NCBI RefSeq assembly: GCF_019222765.1
Contig: NZ_CP078145.1
Span: forward strand, 868,001-932,000
Direction of reading: 5' to 3'
Source: Nocardia iowensis
GTDB taxonomy: Bacteria > Actinomycetota > Actinomycetes > Mycobacteriales > Mycobacteriaceae
DNA: 64,000 nucleotides
Shown here: positions 44,224 to 55,798 of the stretch, one piece after another
Numbering within the stretch: the first letter of the stretch is position 1
How the letters are laid out: every line of letters starts with the position of its first letter
The notes under the pieces: model-generated
What the model was told of the DNA's origin: nothing
What the model saw: only the letters and a program-made list of their open reading frames with translations
The model's database searches: none
Made by a program: the position numbers and the translations under genes

Positions 44224-44616
44224 TCAGCAGTTACGCAGTTCCGGGCTCTGATTGAGCAGCTGGGCCCGGGTACCGATGAACGTGCTGTAGGTGTCGCCGC
44301 CGACCGCGGCGAGCGGGAAAGCGGCCACCCGGTGGCAGTTCTGGAAGGCGAGCTTCACGCCGAAGTGGCGCTCCAGTCCGCCGCGGATCGCGTCGGAGGC
44401 CATGGCGCGCAGCAGTTGCCCGCGCGCCACCTCATCCGGCGGAGGAACCACGTTGTCCGCGTATTCCGCTGTGCCGGAGTGCAGTTCGCCGGCCACCCGG
44501 CTGACGACTTCCCAGGCGTAGGGCAGCGAGTTGCGGACAACCTCGACGAAGTCGGCGTCGCTGACTTCGCCGCGTTCGGCGCGTTCGAGTAATGCGGTGG
44601 GTACATCGAGGGACAT
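44224..44616 (-). CDS. SCO5389-family protein
   Basis: A 130-residue small cytoplasmic protein matching, from memory, the SCO5389 family of actinobacteria: MSLDVPTALLERAERGEVSD, NSLPYAWEVVSRVAGEL, VPPPDEVARGQLLRAMASD and GVKLAFQNCHRVAAFP. No function is known. It is mostly helical with no membrane segment. GGAGGA just upstream supports ATG 44616 over the longer frame starting at 44631. It lies 63 bases downstream of the flavin oxidoreductase gene on the same strand. Confidence 0.8.
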   Translation of the reverse strand: MSLDVPTALLERAERGEVSDADFVEVVRNSLPYAWEVVSRVAGELHSGTAEYADNVVPPPDEVARGQLLRAMASDAIRGGLERHFGVKLAFQNCHRVAAFPLAAVGGDTYSTFIGTRAQLLNQSPELRNC

Positions 44617-44679
44617 AGCGCTCTCCTCCAAGGATGGACGGCCGATGCGATGCGTCTCGATTCTAATCGAAAGTCGTTG

Positions 44680-45726
44680 TCAACAAACCTGGATTCGCCG
44701 CGAAAGCGCCGCGTTCAGTGCGGATTTCGTATCAGCGGCGAGCTTGCGGACCAGTTCGCCCGCTGGTAGCTCCGGTGCCAGGGAGTGCGTTTGTCCCGCC
44801 CAGAGGTTCACGTTTTCCGGATTGCCCGCAGTTCGGGCCGCCGCCCGCAAAGGGCCGGTGGCGTAATGGATTTCCGGGTAGGCCGCGGGTGCGGTCGCGC
44901 TGTGCTCGACCATGAACCGGTTGCGCAGCCCGCGCGCCCGGCGGCCGGTGAAGGCGCGGGTGAGCATGGTCGGGGTGTCCGTGCTCAGCGCGGCGCGGTG
45001 CACCGGATTGGTGCCCGCCTCCGGGCAGCGCAGGAATGCGGTGCCGAGTTGCACCGCGGCCGCGCCCGCGGCGAGCGCGGCCGCGATGCCCGCGCCCGTG
45101 CTGATGCCGCCGGTGGCCACCACCGGGCGGTCCGTTGCCGCGCGCAGCAGTTGCAGCAGGGCGAGCACGCTCAGCGGATCGGTGGCGTCGTCCTCGGCGC
45201 GATCGAGGAAGGTGGCGCGATGCCCGCCCGCCTCCGCGCCCTGGGCGATGAGCACGTCGGCACCCCGCTCGACCGCGATGGCTGCTTCGGCGGGCGAGGT
45301 CACGGTCACCCAGATCTCGGAGCCGACGGCATGTAGGCGCGCGATCTCCGCGGCGGACGGGCAGCCGAAGGTGAACGAGACGGCCGCGACCGGATCGGCG
45401 ACGAGCAGATCCAGTTTGGCGTCCCAGTCGTCGGTGTCGTACTTCGCGTCGCCGACCGGATGCTCGCGCGCGAGTTCGGCCAGGTAGTCCGCGAAGGCGG
45501 CGGCGGGAGTGGCGGGGCCCGGCACGAACAGATTCACGCCGAAGGGCGCGCCGGTCATGGCGCGGGTGGCGGTGATCCGGGCGGCAGTGTCGGCTGCGCT
45601 CAGGTAACCGGCGGCCAGCAGGCCGAAGCCACCGGCCTCGGTGACCGCGACGGTCAACTCGGGCGTGGAGGGTCCGCCCGCCATCGGAGCGAGCACGATC
45701 GGGACGTTCAAGTCATCGATGATCAC
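44680..45726 (-). CDS. Nitronate monooxygenase-like FMN protein
   Basis: A 348-residue TIM-barrel flavoprotein of the 2-nitropropane dioxygenase / nitronate monooxygenase family. It has PIVLAPMAGGPSTPELTVAV at the N-terminus, the FMN-site segments DVLIAQGAEAGGHRATF and VVATGGISTGAGIAAALAAG, and AAVQLGTAFLRCPE. Class I nitronate monooxygenases keep the catalytic His in EAGGH, which is present. It oxidises alkyl nitronates such as propionate-3-nitronate. The start is GTG 45726 with GGAG upstream; the longer open frame is antisense to the M23 gene. Divergent from the M23 peptidase gene. Confidence 0.9.
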   Translation of the reverse strand: MIIDDLNVPIVLAPMAGGPSTPELTVAVTEAGGFGLLAAGYLSAADTAARITATRAMTGAPFGVNLFVPGPATPAAAFADYLAELAREHPVGDAKYDTDDWDAKLDLLVADPVAAVSFTFGCPSAAEIARLHAVGSEIWVTVTSPAEAAIAVERGADVLIAQGAEAGGHRATFLDRAEDDATDPLSVLALLQLLRAATDRPVVATGGISTGAGIAAALAAGAAAVQLGTAFLRCPEAGTNPVHRAALSTDTPTMLTRAFTGRRARGLRNRFMVEHSATAPAAYPEIHYATGPLRAAARTAGNPENVNLWAGQTHSLAPELPAGELVRKLAADTKSALNAALSRRIQVC

Positions 45727-45975
45727 GGCTCCAGTCTGACTTACTGGACGTGTGACCCGGTGTTTACCTGCGTCTTTGCCGCAGAAGGTTGCGGAATGGT
45801 CACGCTGGCGTAGAGTTCCCATCACAACGGATGCCAAACCGTTACATCGCAAGCTTGACCGGATCGTTACCGAACCGGTCCGCGACCGGCCAGGCACCGC
45901 TTGAACCAACTGTTCTTCGGACGCAAGGACGCAGCTTTGTCGCACCACCGGGTAGGCCCCAGTTCCATTACGGTC

Positions 45976-46803
45976 ATGAGCCTCATCGGCGATGATATTT
46001 CGGGTCGGCCGACGCGGCATCGCGCCGAGTCGACCGCGACCGAACGAGTGAAGGTCGCCGCCGGTGTCGCGGTCGCCACGGGCGCCCTGATCGGCACCGT
46101 CTCGCAGATCGCTCCCGCCGTCGCCAGTCCGCTGCTGCCCGGCGCGCACGACGGTGACGAGGCCGAGGGCCCGATGACCTTCCGGGGAACCGGCATTCTT
46201 CCGGTCGCCCAGACCAAGATCGCCACCCCCGCACCGGAGGCCCCGGCCCCCGAGGCGCCGGTCGCCACCCAGGTCGCCGCCCCCGTCGCCGCCCCGTTCG
46301 GCCTGCCGAACCTGCCGCCGGAGATCGCGGGCCCGCTGGCCCAGGCCGAGCAGATCCTCAAGGGTGTGCAGCAGCAGGTCGCTCCCGCGCCCGCCAATGT
46401 GGCGGTGCGCCCGGTCGCCGGCGCGGTCAGCTCCGGATTCGGCAGCCGCTGGGGCGAATTCCACTACGGCCTCGACTTCGCCGACCACCTCGGCGCCCCC
46501 ATCCACTCGGTGAGCAACGGCACCGTGATCGAGGCGGGCCCCGCGTCCGGCTTCGGTCTGTGGGTCCGCGTGCAGCAGGACGACGGCACCACCGCCGTCT
46601 ACGGCCACGTGAACGAAATGCTTGTGCGCGAAGGCCAGCGGGTCAACGCGGGCGATGTGATCGCCACCGTCGGCAATCGCGGCAACTCCACCGGCCCGCA
46701 CCTGCACCTGGAGATCTGGGATCAGGGCGGCAGCAAGATCGACCCGATGCCGTACCTGGCGGCCAAGGGAGTGCCACTGCAGTGGGGCCCGTCGGCGCAC
46801 TGA
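45976..46803 (+). CDS. M23-family cell-wall endopeptidase
   Basis: A 275-residue exported protein. An N-terminal hydrophobic segment (VKVAAGVAVATGALIGTVSQ, ending AVAS) acts as signal peptide or anchor, a Pro/Ala-rich linker (about 75-115) follows, and the C-terminal 120 residues are an M23 domain with HYGLDFADHLG (first His and Asp) and GPHLHLEIWD (HxH). These enzymes cut peptidoglycan cross-bridges, or act as regulators of other hydrolases if a metal ligand is lost, which is not the case here. I chose ATG 45976 over TTG 45901 because the longer form adds a polar stretch with no ribosome-binding site. Confidence 0.88.
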   Translation: MSLIGDDISGRPTRHRAESTATERVKVAAGVAVATGALIGTVSQIAPAVASPLLPGAHDGDEAEGPMTFRGTGILPVAQTKIATPAPEAPAPEAPVATQVAAPVAAPFGLPNLPPEIAGPLAQAEQILKGVQQQVAPAPANVAVRPVAGAVSSGFGSRWGEFHYGLDFADHLGAPIHSVSNGTVIEAGPASGFGLWVRVQQDDGTTAVYGHVNEMLVREGQRVNAGDVIATVGNRGNSTGPHLHLEIWDQGGSKIDPMPYLAAKGVPLQWGPSAH

Positions 46804-46963
46804 CCCCGCTGCCGGGCTTGATATTCCGTCGCTCACGCCACCTGCTGGCGTGCAGGTTTCCCCACCAGAACCAGTCGGTCGTCAGGCGTACCTCCGCCTT
46901 CGCTCCGGCCGTGCGCGGTCTTCGGACCGGACTCCGTCCGCCAGTTCACATTAAGCTCATTCC

Positions 46964-47950
46964 GTGACCGACCTCGGCGACATCTTCGAGCCTGGATCAC
47001 CACACGGCCGCACCTACGCCGTGCTGGTGCATCATCCGCGGTCGAGTCTCGCCGATATCGCGCAGTATCTGGGCGTTTCGGAAGAGACCGCCGCGGCCTC
47101 ATTGGACGTGCTGTGTGACTTGCGCGCCGCCGTGCGCGTGACGACTCCCGATGGCGCGCCCGCGGTGTGGGACGCCCATGCCCCGGAGTCGTTGTCGGAG
47201 GCCGAGGCTCGGCGAAGACAACAGCAGATCAACCAGATGCACACGGCCGCAGCGCGGCTCAGCGAGACGTTCCGTTCGGTGCGCCGCTCGCCGCGCAGCA
47301 ACGGCGCCGTGGTGCCGGTCTTCGAACGCCTGGAAATGCTCGCCGATTTCGAGGAGATGCAAACCGCGGCGCGCAGCTGCGTCAAGGTCGTCGAACGCGG
47401 GCCCTATCTCAGCGATCTCGACCGCGAGCGACAGTTGTTCCTGCTCAAACGGGGTCGCCTCAGCGAAGGCATCCGCTACCAGACGCTCTACCAGGACACC
47501 ATCTATCAGGATCCGGAACGGCTGCGGCACGCACTGTCCACCAATGCCAGTGGGGCACAGGCGCGCACGTTGCCCGAGCCGCCGTTCAAACTGATCATCA
47601 GTGACGACGAACGCGCTAGCCTGGTGTTGCACGTCGACGAACGCCGCCCGGACCCCATGGGCTTGCGGATCACCGGCTCACCCGCGCTGGACCTGCTGGT
47701 CAAAACGTTCGACGTGCTGTGGTCGCTGGCCGCTCCCATTTCGGTGAACCCGACCGCGGAGGCCCTCGACGAACGAGACCGGGCGATCCTGACCCTGATG
47801 GGTCTCGGTGCCACCGACGACACCATCGCGCGACGGCTCGGCATGTCTCGGCGTACTGTGGTCCGCCGGACCGCGCGACTGCTGGAGCGGCTCGGCGCGA
47901 GCACCCGATTCCAAGCTGGGGTGCAGGCAACCCGGCGTGGTTGGTTGTGA
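46964..47950 (+). CDS. TrmB/LuxR-type transcriptional regulator beside the NRPS genes
   Basis: A 328-residue regulator. An N-terminal TrmB-like winged helix (SSLADIAQYLGVSEETAAAS) is followed by a coiled-coil-like stretch (about 78-105), a middle effector-like region, and a C-terminal LuxR helix-turn-helix (LDERDRAILTLMGLGATDDT, then IARRLGMSRRTVVRR). Regulators of this plan are common in Streptomyces natural-product clusters. It lies 294 bases upstream of NRPS1 in the same direction, making it the prime candidate for the cluster-situated regulator. The start codon is GTG 46964. A perfect 14-base palindrome overlaps its stop codon. Confidence 0.85.
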   Translation: MTDLGDIFEPGSPHGRTYAVLVHHPRSSLADIAQYLGVSEETAAASLDVLCDLRAAVRVTTPDGAPAVWDAHAPESLSEAEARRRQQQINQMHTAAARLSETFRSVRRSPRSNGAVVPVFERLEMLADFEEMQTAARSCVKVVERGPYLSDLDRERQLFLLKRGRLSEGIRYQTLYQDTIYQDPERLRHALSTNASGAQARTLPEPPFKLIISDDERASLVLHVDERRPDPMGLRITGSPALDLLVKTFDVLWSLAAPISVNPTAEALDERDRAILTLMGLGATDDTIARRLGMSRRTVVRRTARLLERLGASTRFQAGVQATRRGWL

Positions 47951-47960
47951 ACTAGTTCAC
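47947..47960. promoter_or_regulatory. Perfect 14-bp palindrome upstream of NRPS1
   Basis: GTGAACTAGTTCAC is perfectly self-complementary. It overlaps the stop codon of the regulator gene and lies 284 bases upstream of the NRPS1 start, in the gap that must hold the NRPS promoter. It may be a regulator-binding site; the rest of the 294-base gap shows no clear gene. Confidence 0.4.
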
Positions 47961-48244
47961 CGATCCGGGTACTCCTGCAACATGACCGGCTCGACACCGA
48001 TATAACCCCTGGCATCTGGCAAGACACCGCTTCCATGGGGGCAGCGGCGGATGTGTGATCGAAAGACAGGAGCCGACAAGGGGGCGCGTGCCGCTGTCAG
48101 CGGCCCGTTAGTAATCCAAGACAGCACGCGTGGACACCGAACAGTCCCTTATATGATTGCTCGGACCGCGCTGGCCCCGGACGATACGCCCTCGATATGG
48201 GTAGGGCCGGGTCCTAGCTCGATGCGAGAGGTGAATGCACTCGA

Positions 48245-51200
48245 ATGGAAACTGCCCGTCGTTCCGCTCGTGGTAGCCGTCGCCGCAGGTCGGGCAGCCC
48301 GCTGTTCGGGCAGTTGCTGACCGCCGCCGTCGAATCCGAGGCCGCAGAGGTCGCCATCCGCTACAACCCGTCGGGCCAGCTCGACGACGAACGCCAGCTC
48401 ACCTATGCCCAGCTCGACGCGGCCTCCTCCCGGCTGGCCAGGGAACTGATCGAACGCGGTGTCGGTCCTGGCGACGTGGTCGCCATCGGCATCGCGCGCA
48501 GCCTCGAGTCGGTGCTCGCCGTGTGGGCGATCGCGAAGACCGGTGCGGCGTACGTGCCGGTGGATCCGGCCTACCCGACCGAGCGCATCAACCACATCGT
48601 GTCCGATTCCGGCGCCGTGGTCGGGCTCACCACCTCGGCGCATCGCCCGGTGCTCGGCACCGGGGTGTACTGGATCGAGCTCGACGACCCGGTGCAGGCC
48701 GCGCGGATCGCCGCCCGGCCCGAGCACCCGATCTCCTACGCCGACCGAGTGCGTCCGCTGGACGAGCGGCACCCGGCCTACGTCATCTACACCTCCGGTT
48801 CGACCGGCAAGCCCAAGGGCGTCGTGGTCACCCACACCGGCCTGGCGGGCCTGGTGGCCGCCGAGCGCGAGCACTACGGGGTGACCGCCGATTCGCGGGT
48901 GCTGCATGTGTGCTCGCCGAACTTCGACGTGTCGGTCCTGGAGTTGCTGCTCGCCTTCTCCGCCGGCGCCACGCTGGTGATCGCGCCGCCGTCGGTGTTC
49001 GGCGGATACGAGCTGGCCGATCTGCTGCGTCGCGAGCAGGTCACGCACATGCTGATCACGCCGGGCGCCTTGGAGTCGGTCGATCCGACCGGACTGGACG
49101 ACCTGCGGGTCGTGGTGGTAGCCGGTGACAAGTTCGGGCCGGAACTGGTCGGCCGCTGGGCCCGCGATCACGAGTTCTACAACGGCTACGGGCCGACCGA
49201 GGCCACCATTCTCGCGACGAGCACCACGCGAATGCTGCCCGACGATCTCATCACCATCGGCTCGGCGATTCCGGGAGTCGGTGCGTTCGTGCTGGATTCG
49301 CGGCTGCGGCCGGTACCCGCCGGTGTGGTCGGCGAGCTGTACCTTTCGGGTCCCGCGCTGGCCCAGGGCTATCTCGGCAGGCCGGGACTCACCGCGGAGC
49401 GCTTCGTGGCCAGCCCGTTCGGCGCCGACACCGGCAATCCCGGCGCCCGGCTGTACCGCACCGGAGACCTGGTGCGCCGCACCGAAGGCGAGGACGGCGG
49501 GGCCATCGAGTATCTCGGCCGCTCCGACTTCCAGGTCAAGATCCGTGGCTTCCGTATCGAACTCGGCGAGATCGACAACGCGCTGACCGCGCACCCCGAC
49601 ATCGACTACGCGGCGACGCTCGGCAAAACGCTGCCGTCCGGGGCCACCGCGCTGGTGTCCTATGTGTTGCCGCGGGCCGGAACCGTCGTGGACACCGGCG
49701 AACTCGTCGAGTTCCTCGGGGAGTCCTTGGCCGCGTACATGATTCCCGCCGCCATCATGGTGCTCGACGAGATCCCGCTGACCCCGGTCGGCAAGCTGGA
49801 CCGCGCGGCACTGCCCGCACCGGTGTTCGCCGCCAAGGCATTCCGGGCGCCGTCAACGCCGGTGGAGGAGATCGTCGCCGACGTGTTCGCCGCGTTGCTG
49901 GTGACCGGGGACGAAGGCCGAGTCGGCGTGGACGACGACTTCTTCGAACTCGGCGGCAACTCGCTGCTGGCCGCGCAGGCCGCCGCCCGCATCGGGTCGG
50001 CCTTGAATGTTCGAGTGCCGGTGCAGCTGTTGTTCGAGGCGACAACGGTGGCCGCGCTCGCCGAACGGGTCGAGCAGCACGCCGGTTCGGTTGCGGGCCA
50101 AGCGTTGCACGCGCGGCCGCGACCGGCCAGGGTGCCGCTGTCCTACGCACAGCAGCGGATGTGGTTCCTGAACCGGTTCGATCCGGACAGTGCCGTCAAC
50201 AACATTCCGGCCGCGGTGCGTCTGTCCGGCCACCTCGATGTCGACGCGTTGCGCGCCGCCGTGCGTGACCTCGCGGAGCGGCACGAGGTGCTGCGCACGC
50301 TGTACCCCGAGGTCGACGGCGAGGGCTACCAGTTGGTGCTGCCGACCGGCGACCCGCGTGCGGTGCCGGAATTGGTGGTCGAGCAGGCCACCGAGGCCGA
50401 TGTGCCCGGACTCGTCGCCGCAGCGGTGACCGAGGGCTTCGACGTGACCGTAGCGCCGCCGGTGCGGGTGCGGCTGCTCGAGCTGACCGAGACCGAGCAT
50501 GTACTGGTCTGCGTGGTGCACCACATCGCGGGCGACGGCTTCTCGATGGGCCCGCTGACCCGCGACCTGATGGCCGCCTACCTGGACCGCATGCGCGGCG
50601 GCGCACCGGAATGGCCGCCGCTCGAGGTGCAGTACGCCGACTACGCGATCTGGCAGCGAGAGATCCTGGGCGCCGAAGACGACCCGGAATCGGTACTGGC
50701 CCAGCAGATCGCCTACTGGCGGACCGAATTGGCCGCGCTGCCCGAGCAATTGGAGCTGCCCGCGGACCGGCCCCGTCCCGCGGTGGCGTCCAACCGCGGT
50801 GCCACGCTTGGCTTCGAGATCGGTCCCGATGTCCACGCCGGGCTGAGCCGTCTTGCGCACAGCCACAATTCGACGCTGTTCATGATGGTGCACGCGGCAC
50901 TCGCGGTGCTGCTCGCCCGGTTGTCCGGCACCAGGGACATCGCCATCGGAACCCCGGTGGCCGGGCGTGGCGAGGCCGCGCTCGACGACCTCATCGGCAT
51001 GTTCGTCAATACCCTTGTGCTGCGCACGGATATCGACTCCGGTGCGACATTCGACGAGCTGTTGCGCGAGGTGCGCAGGATCGACGTCGAGGCGTTCGGT
51101 CACGCCGACGTGCCCTTCGAGCGGCTGGTCGAGCTGCTCGACCCGGCGCGCTCCGCGGCCAGGCATCCGCTGTTCCAGGTGATGCTGACCTTCCAGAACC

Positions 51201-54200
51201 TGGCCCGTACCGAACTGGAACTGCCCGGACTCTCGGTGTCGGCAGTGGATCTCGCGATGCCGCTGGCCAAGTTCGACCTGCAACTGGCATTGGTCGAGCG
51301 AATCGACCGGCACGGTGCGGCGGAAGGTATTTCGGCGGCATTCACCTACGCCACCGATCTGTTCGACGAGGCAACCGTGCAGGACTTCGCCGACCGCTTC
51401 GGCCGGATCCTCACGGCGGTCGCGGGTGATTCCAGCGTGACCGTCGGCGATATCGACGTGCTCGCGCCGGGCGAGCGCGATCTGGTGCTGCACGAGTGGA
51501 ACAGCCCGGGTGCTGCCGTGCCCGAGGTGACCCTGGTGGATCTCATCGGTGCCCAGGCGCGCAGGCGTCCGGACGCGGGCGCGATCCGCTACGGCGACAC
51601 CACCCTTACCTTCGGTGAGCTGCAGCGCAGCGCCAACAAAGTGGCGCGGGCACTGATCGCGCATGGCGTCGGCCCGGAATCGCTGGTGGCCGTTGCGGTT
51701 CCGCGTACCGAGGAGCTGCCGATCGCGCTGCTCGCGGTTCTCACCGCCGGTGCCGGGTACCTGCCGATCGATACCACCTATCCCACCCAGCGGCTGGAGT
51801 TCATGCTGTCCGATGCCGCCCCGGCGTGCATCCTTACTACCGCGAGCGAGCTGGAATCGGTTCCGGCGGGCGATATTCCGGTCATCCTGCTGGAGGAAAC
51901 GGCCGACTTCGCCGACGCGCCGATCCGGGCCGCCGAGCGGACCGCACCGCTGCGGCCGGACAACCTCGCTTACGTCATCTACACCTCCGGCTCCACCGGC
52001 GTGCCCAAGGGTGTCGGTGTCGCGCACCGCAATGTGGTGCAGCTGTTCGCCAATACCCAGGTGCTGTTCGAGTTCGACGAGACCGACGTGTGGACGTTGT
52101 TCCACTCGTTCGCCTTCGACTTCTCGGTGTGGGAGTTGTGGTGCGCGCTGGCCAACGGCGGCACCGTCGTGGTGGTCGACTACCTGACCTCCCGTTCCCC
52201 GGAACTGTTCCGCGAGTTGCTGATTCGCGAGCAGGTCACCGTGCTCAACCAGACACCGTCGGCGTTCTATCAGCTCGCCGAGGCCGATCGGGCCGCGCAG
52301 ACCGCCGATCAGGCCAAGTTCGCGCTGCGCTACGTGGTGTTCGGCGGTGAGGCGCTCGACCTGCGTCAGCTGCAGCGCTGGTACGAACGGCACGCGGTGG
52401 ACGCGCCGTGGCTGGTCAACATGTACGGCATCACCGAAACCACGGTGCACGTGTCGTTCCTGTCGCTGGACGAGCAGATGGTCGACAACGCGGCGAGCGT
52501 CATCGGCCGCGCGCTGCCCGGCCTGGATGCCTACGTGCTCGAAGACCGGTTGCATCCCGCGCCGGTCGGTGTCGCGGGTGAGATCTACGTCGCGGGCACA
52601 CAGTTGTCTCGCGGCTACCTCGGTCGCCCTGGGCTTGCCGCGACCCGATTCGTCGCGAATCCGTTCGGCGTGCCCGGATCTCGGATGTACCGCACCGGCG
52701 ACATCGGCCGCTGGGTCGGTTTCGGTGGCCAAGCGACGCTCGAGTACGCGGGCCGCGGTGATCAGCAGGTGCAGTTGCGTGGCTTCCGCATCGAGCTGGG
52801 CGAGATCGAGTCGGCGCTGGTGCGTTGCCCCGGTGTGAGTCAGGCTGTGGTGCTGGTCCGTGCCGACGAGCACGCGGGCGACCGGCTCATCGGATATGTC
52901 GTGCCGGATACCGGTTCTGCGTTGGACCCGGTCGAATTGCGCAGTCAGGTCGGCGAATTCCTCACCGGCTACATGGTGCCGGACGCGCTCGTCGTGCTGG
53001 ATGTGCTCCCGCTGACACCGAACGGCAAGTTGGACCGAAAGGCCCTGCCCGCACCGGAATTCACCAGCACGGCGACCTTCCGTGCGCCGAGTTCGCCGGT
53101 CGAGCAGGCGGTCGCCGAGGTCTTCGCCGGGCTGCTCGGCGCCAAGGACATCGGCTTGGACGACGACTTCTTCGGCCTCGGCGGCAACTCGCTGCTCGCC
53201 ACCAGGGTGGTCGCCAGGATCAACGAGGCGCTGGACGCGAATCTCGTGGTGCGCGAACTGTTCGAGTCGCCCACCGTCGCGGCGCTGGCCGCGCGCGTCG
53301 TGCCCGGCGCGGCCGAGGCGTCCGGCGCGCGGCCGCCGCTGGCCCGCGTGCCACGGACCGATCGGGTGCCGTTGTCGCTGGCCCAGCAACGGATGTGGGT
53401 GCTCAACCAGTTCGATCCGGAGTCGCCCGCCTACAACATTCCGCTGGCGATCCGGCTGTCCGGTGTGCTGGACGTGCCCGCGCTGCGCAATGCCGTGGCC
53501 GATGTGCTCGAACGGCACGAGACGCTGCGCACCCGTTACCCGGCGGATCCGTCCGGGGTGGCGTACCAGGAGATCCTGTCGGTCGGCGAGGCGCTGCCCG
53601 GTGGCCTCGAGGTCGTGGCCACCGCCGATCCGATCGGCCGCATCACCGCGTTGATGTCCACCGGATTCGACGTGACGCAACAGGTTCCGGTGCGTGCGCT
53701 GCTGCTCGCGGTCGGTCAGGACGAGCACCTGCTTGCGCTGGTCGTCCATCACATCTCGGCCGACGGCGCCTCGATGGCACCCCTGGCGCGGGACCTGGTG
53801 ACCGCGTACCTCGCCAGGATCGGCGGCAATTCGCCGCGCTGGTCGCCGCTCGAGGTGCAGTACGCCGACTTCGCCGCTTGGCAGCGCACCGTCATCGGTA
53901 CCGATGACGACGAGAACTCCATCGCCGCACGGCAATTGGCCTACTGGCGCGATCAGCTCGACGGCCTGACCGGCGAGCTGAACCTGCCACTGGACCGCCC
54001 GCGCCCCGCCATCCCGTCGATGCGCGGCGCCTCGACCGGCCTCGCGATCGCACCCGACGTGCACGCGGCGCTGGTTCGGATTGCCCGCGAACACAATTCG
54101 ACGCTGTTCATGGTCGTGCACGCCGCGCTGGCCGTGTTGCTGGCCCGGCAGACCAACAGCACCGACATCGCCATCGGCACGCCGATCGCGGGCCGTGGCG

Positions 54201-55591
54201 AACGCGCGCTGGACGAGCTGGTCGGCATGTTCGTCAACACGCTCACGCTGCGCACCGCCGTCGAACCCGGCACCAGCTTCGCCGAACTCGTCGAGCAGGC
54301 CCGCGAGACAGACCTCGCGGCCTTCGCCAACGCGGACATCCCGTTCGAACGGGTCGCCGAGGTGGTCGCCGCCGGTCATGCGTCGGTGTACAACCCGCTG
54401 TTCGGCGTGGTGCTGTCGTTCCAGAACAACGAGCAGCCGACGCTGGAACTGCCCGGCCTGACGATCACCGGACTGGACGGCGGCCAGATCGCGGCCAAGT
54501 TCGATCTGCAGGTGAATGTCGACCCGCGGCACCGCGAAGACGGCTCGCCCGACGAGCTGATCACCGCGATCACCTACGCGACCGACCTCTTCGACGAGTC
54601 GACGGTGCAGGCGCTGTGCCGCAGGCTGGAGCGCGTGCTGACCGCGGTGGTCGCCGATCCCCAGGTGCGGGTCGGTGACATCGACCTGCTCGACGCACAA
54701 GAGCGGGAGCGGGTCCAGGCCGCAGCGGAATCGGCGCAGGAGACCAACGTTCAGAGCGCGACGTCGACCACCGGAACGGCGCTGACCCAAGCGTTGACCG
54801 CCGTGGTCGAGGACGACCCGGATGGTCCCGCGGTGGTGTTCGGTGAGGACGCGGTGTCCTACCAGGAACTCGACGCACGCTCCTCGCGCCTGGCGCGGGT
54901 GCTCGCGGCGCGTGGCTGCGGGCCCGGCGACGGGGTGGCCGTCCGGTTCGACCGCGGTGTGGACGCGGTCGTCGCGACCTGGGCCGTGCTCAAGGCCGGT
55001 GCCGCCGTCGTTCCGGTGTCCTCGGCCGACGCCACGATTCCGGCGGCCCCGGTCGTCAAGATCGGGCTCACCGATGCCGCCGTGCCATCGGTTGGCGATG
55101 TCGACTGGCTGGTGCTCGACGATCCCGCGGTGGCCGCGCAGATCGCGGCCGAATCGCCGCGTCCGGTGACCTACGCGCACCGCACGCGGGTGCTGCGGGG
55201 CACCGACCCGGCCTTCGTCGGCGCGCGCACGCTCGGCTACGACGAGCTGGCCGGGGCGGCGGACCGATTGCGCACCCGCACCGAGCTGACCTTCGAATCA
55301 CGCACCTTCCAGCTCGGCGGTCCGGCGGAGCTGGCGTTGATCGAGGTGGTGGCCGCCGGCTCGGCCGGGGCTTCGGTGGTACTCGTCCCGGACGACGCCG
55401 AGCTGACCGAAGCGCTGGCCGACGAGTGGATCAGCCACCTGCTCACCGATCGAGCGGGGCTCAGTACCCTCGACTCGGCGGCGTTGGCGGATCTGCAAGC
55501 CGTGGTGCTGGCCGATGGTGCTGATGTCAACAGCGCATGGACGCAGGTGGCGGCGGTGGTCGCCCTGACCGACCTGCTGCGGGTGGGGTAA
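48245..55591 (+). CDS. Nonribosomal peptide synthetase 1 (A-T-C-A-T-C-A*)
   Basis: A 2448-residue synthetase. Domains in order: a basic leader (about 1-20), A1 (20-520), T1 (Ser573 in LGGNSLLAA), C1 (HHIAGDG, 759-765), A2 (about 1075-1580), T2 (Ser1649), C2 (HHISADG, 1835-1841), and a C-terminal A-like remnant (about 2180-2448). The A2 specificity residues read by eye as D-F-W-N-V-G-M-V-H, almost the textbook threonine code; A1 reads D-V-L-L-V-A-G-I-L, which I cannot assign. Starting with A-T without a C domain suggests an initiation module. The terminal A* keeps A1/A2-like strands but lacks the SGSTG loop, TGD motif and catalytic Lys. There is no thioesterase or epimerase domain. The next synthetase begins with an intact A domain. 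Confidence 0.93.
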   Translation: METARRSARGSRRRRSGSPLFGQLLTAAVESEAAEVAIRYNPSGQLDDERQLTYAQLDAASSRLARELIERGVGPGDVVAIGIARSLESVLAVWAIAKTGAAYVPVDPAYPTERINHIVSDSGAVVGLTTSAHRPVLGTGVYWIELDDPVQAARIAARPEHPISYADRVRPLDERHPAYVIYTSGSTGKPKGVVVTHTGLAGLVAAEREHYGVTADSRVLHVCSPNFDVSVLELLLAFSAGATLVIAPPSVFGGYELADLLRREQVTHMLITPGALESVDPTGLDDLRVVVVAGDKFGPELVGRWARDHEFYNGYGPTEATILATSTTRMLPDDLITIGSAIPGVGAFVLDSRLRPVPAGVVGELYLSGPALAQGYLGRPGLTAERFVASPFGADTGNPGARLYRTGDLVRRTEGEDGGAIEYLGRSDFQVKIRGFRIELGEIDNALTAHPDIDYAATLGKTLPSGATALVSYVLPRAGTVVDTGELVEFLGESLAAYMIPAAIMVLDEIPLTPVGKLDRAALPAPVFAAKAFRAPSTPVEEIVADVFAALLVTGDEGRVGVDDDFFELGGNSLLAAQAAARIGSALNVRVPVQLLFEATTVAALAERVEQHAGSVAGQALHARPRPARVPLSYAQQRMWFLNRFDPDSAVNNIPAAVRLSGHLDVDALRAAVRDLAERHEVLRTLYPEVDGEGYQLVLPTGDPRAVPELVVEQATEADVPGLVAAAVTEGFDVTVAPPVRVRLLELTETEHVLVCVVHHIAGDGFSMGPLTRDLMAAYLDRMRGGAPEWPPLEVQYADYAIWQREILGAEDDPESVLAQQIAYWRTELAALPEQLELPADRPRPAVASNRGATLGFEIGPDVHAGLSRLAHSHNSTLFMMVHAALAVLLARLSGTRDIAIGTPVAGRGEAALDDLIGMFVNTLVLRTDIDSGATFDELLREVRRIDVEAFGHADVPFERLVELLDPARSAARHPLFQVMLTFQNLARTELELPGLSVSAVDLAMPLAKFDLQLALVERIDRHGAAEGISAAFTYATDLFDEATVQDFADRFGRILTAVAGDSSVTVGDIDVLAPGERDLVLHEWNSPGAAVPEVTLVDLIGAQARRRPDAGAIRYGDTTLTFGELQRSANKVARALIAHGVGPESLVAVAVPRTEELPIALLAVLTAGAGYLPIDTTYPTQRLEFMLSDAAPACILTTASELESVPAGDIPVILLEETADFADAPIRAAERTAPLRPDNLAYVIYTSGSTGVPKGVGVAHRNVVQLFANTQVLFEFDETDVWTLFHSFAFDFSVWELWCALANGGTVVVVDYLTSRSPELFRELLIREQVTVLNQTPSAFYQLAEADRAAQTADQAKFALRYVVFGGEALDLRQLQRWYERHAVDAPWLVNMYGITETTVHVSFLSLDEQMVDNAASVIGRALPGLDAYVLEDRLHPAPVGVAGEIYVAGTQLSRGYLGRPGLAATRFVANPFGVPGSRMYRTGDIGRWVGFGGQATLEYAGRGDQQVQLRGFRIELGEIESALVRCPGVSQAVVLVRADEHAGDRLIGYVVPDTGSALDPVELRSQVGEFLTGYMVPDALVVLDVLPLTPNGKLDRKALPAPEFTSTATFRAPSSPVEQAVAEVFAGLLGAKDIGLDDDFFGLGGNSLLATRVVARINEALDANLVVRELFESPTVAALAARVVPGAAEASGARPPLARVPRTDRVPLSLAQQRMWVLNQFDPESPAYNIPLAIRLSGVLDVPALRNAVADVLERHETLRTRYPADPSGVAYQEILSVGEALPGGLEVVATADPIGRITALMSTGFDVTQQVPVRALLLAVGQDEHLLALVVHHISADGASMAPLARDLVTAYLARIGGNSPRWSPLEVQYADFAAWQRTVIGTDDDENSIAARQLAYWRDQLDGLTGELNLPLDRPRPAIPSMRGASTGLAIAPDVHAALVRIAREHNSTLFMVVHAALAVLLARQTNSTDIAIGTPIAGRGERALDELVGMFVNTLTLRTAVEPGTSFAELVEQARETDLAAFANADIPFERVAEVVAAGHASVYNPLFGVVLSFQNNEQPTLELPGLTITGLDGGQIAAKFDLQVNVDPRHREDGSPDELITAITYATDLFDESTVQALCRRLERVLTAVVADPQVRVGDIDLLDAQERERVQAAAESAQETNVQSATSTTGTALTQALTAVVEDDPDGPAVVFGEDAVSYQELDARSSRLARVLAARGCGPGDGVAVRFDRGVDAVVATWAVLKAGAAVVPVSSADATIPAAPVVKIGLTDAAVPSVGDVDWLVLDDPAVAAQIAAESPRPVTYAHRTRVLRGTDPAFVGARTLGYDELAGAADRLRTRTELTFESRTFQLGGPAELALIEVVAAGSAGASVVLVPDDAELTEALADEWISHLLTDRAGLSTLDSAALADLQAVVLADGADVNSAWTQVAAVVALTDLLRVG

Positions 55592-55690
55592 ATCCCGACC
55601 AGTACCGGGTGCAAGCCCCCAAAATCATGACTAGGGTCACTCGGGACCGGTTTGCCGAATGAGGGCAGCCGTTGCAAGTGTGGCTTCAAC

Positions 55691-55798
55691 ATGTTCGACA
55701 GGCAGGATGAGCAGAGTTCCATGGTTCGTGTAGTGGTGGGGGACGTGCGGCCGGATCGGCGGCGGGGAAGCAAGAACCTGGCGATGGTGAACGCATGA
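55691..55798 (+). CDS. Possible 35-codon leader ORF overlapping the NRPS2 start
   Basis: A short open frame (MFDRQDEQSS... to MVNA) runs from ATG 55691 to TGA 55796-55798 and overlaps the NRPS2 ATG (55795) by four bases, the ATGA arrangement of coupled genes. It has no clear ribosome-binding site and no recognised family, so it may be chance or a translational coupler in the 203-base gap between the two synthetase genes. The rest of that gap shows nothing definite. Confidence 0.3.
   Translation: MFDRQDEQSSMVRVVVGDVRPDRRRGSKNLAMVNA

Noticed and set aside
45727..45975. A possible c-di-AMP (ydaO) riboswitch before the M23 peptidase gene
   Set aside because: Such riboswitches precede cell-wall hydrolase genes in some actinobacteria, but the conserved core blocks could not be matched here.
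49853..55180. A 1775-codon open frame antisense to NRPS1
   Set aside because: Its product is a His/Arg/Gln/Asp-rich chain with no motifs; the plus strand encodes clear NRPS domains. A typical mirror frame of GC-rich coding DNA.
55670..55798. A degraded MbtH-like gene before NRPS2
   Set aside because: The short N-x-F-D start is vaguely similar, but the diagnostic Q-H-S-L-W-P and following Trp residues are absent in all frames.
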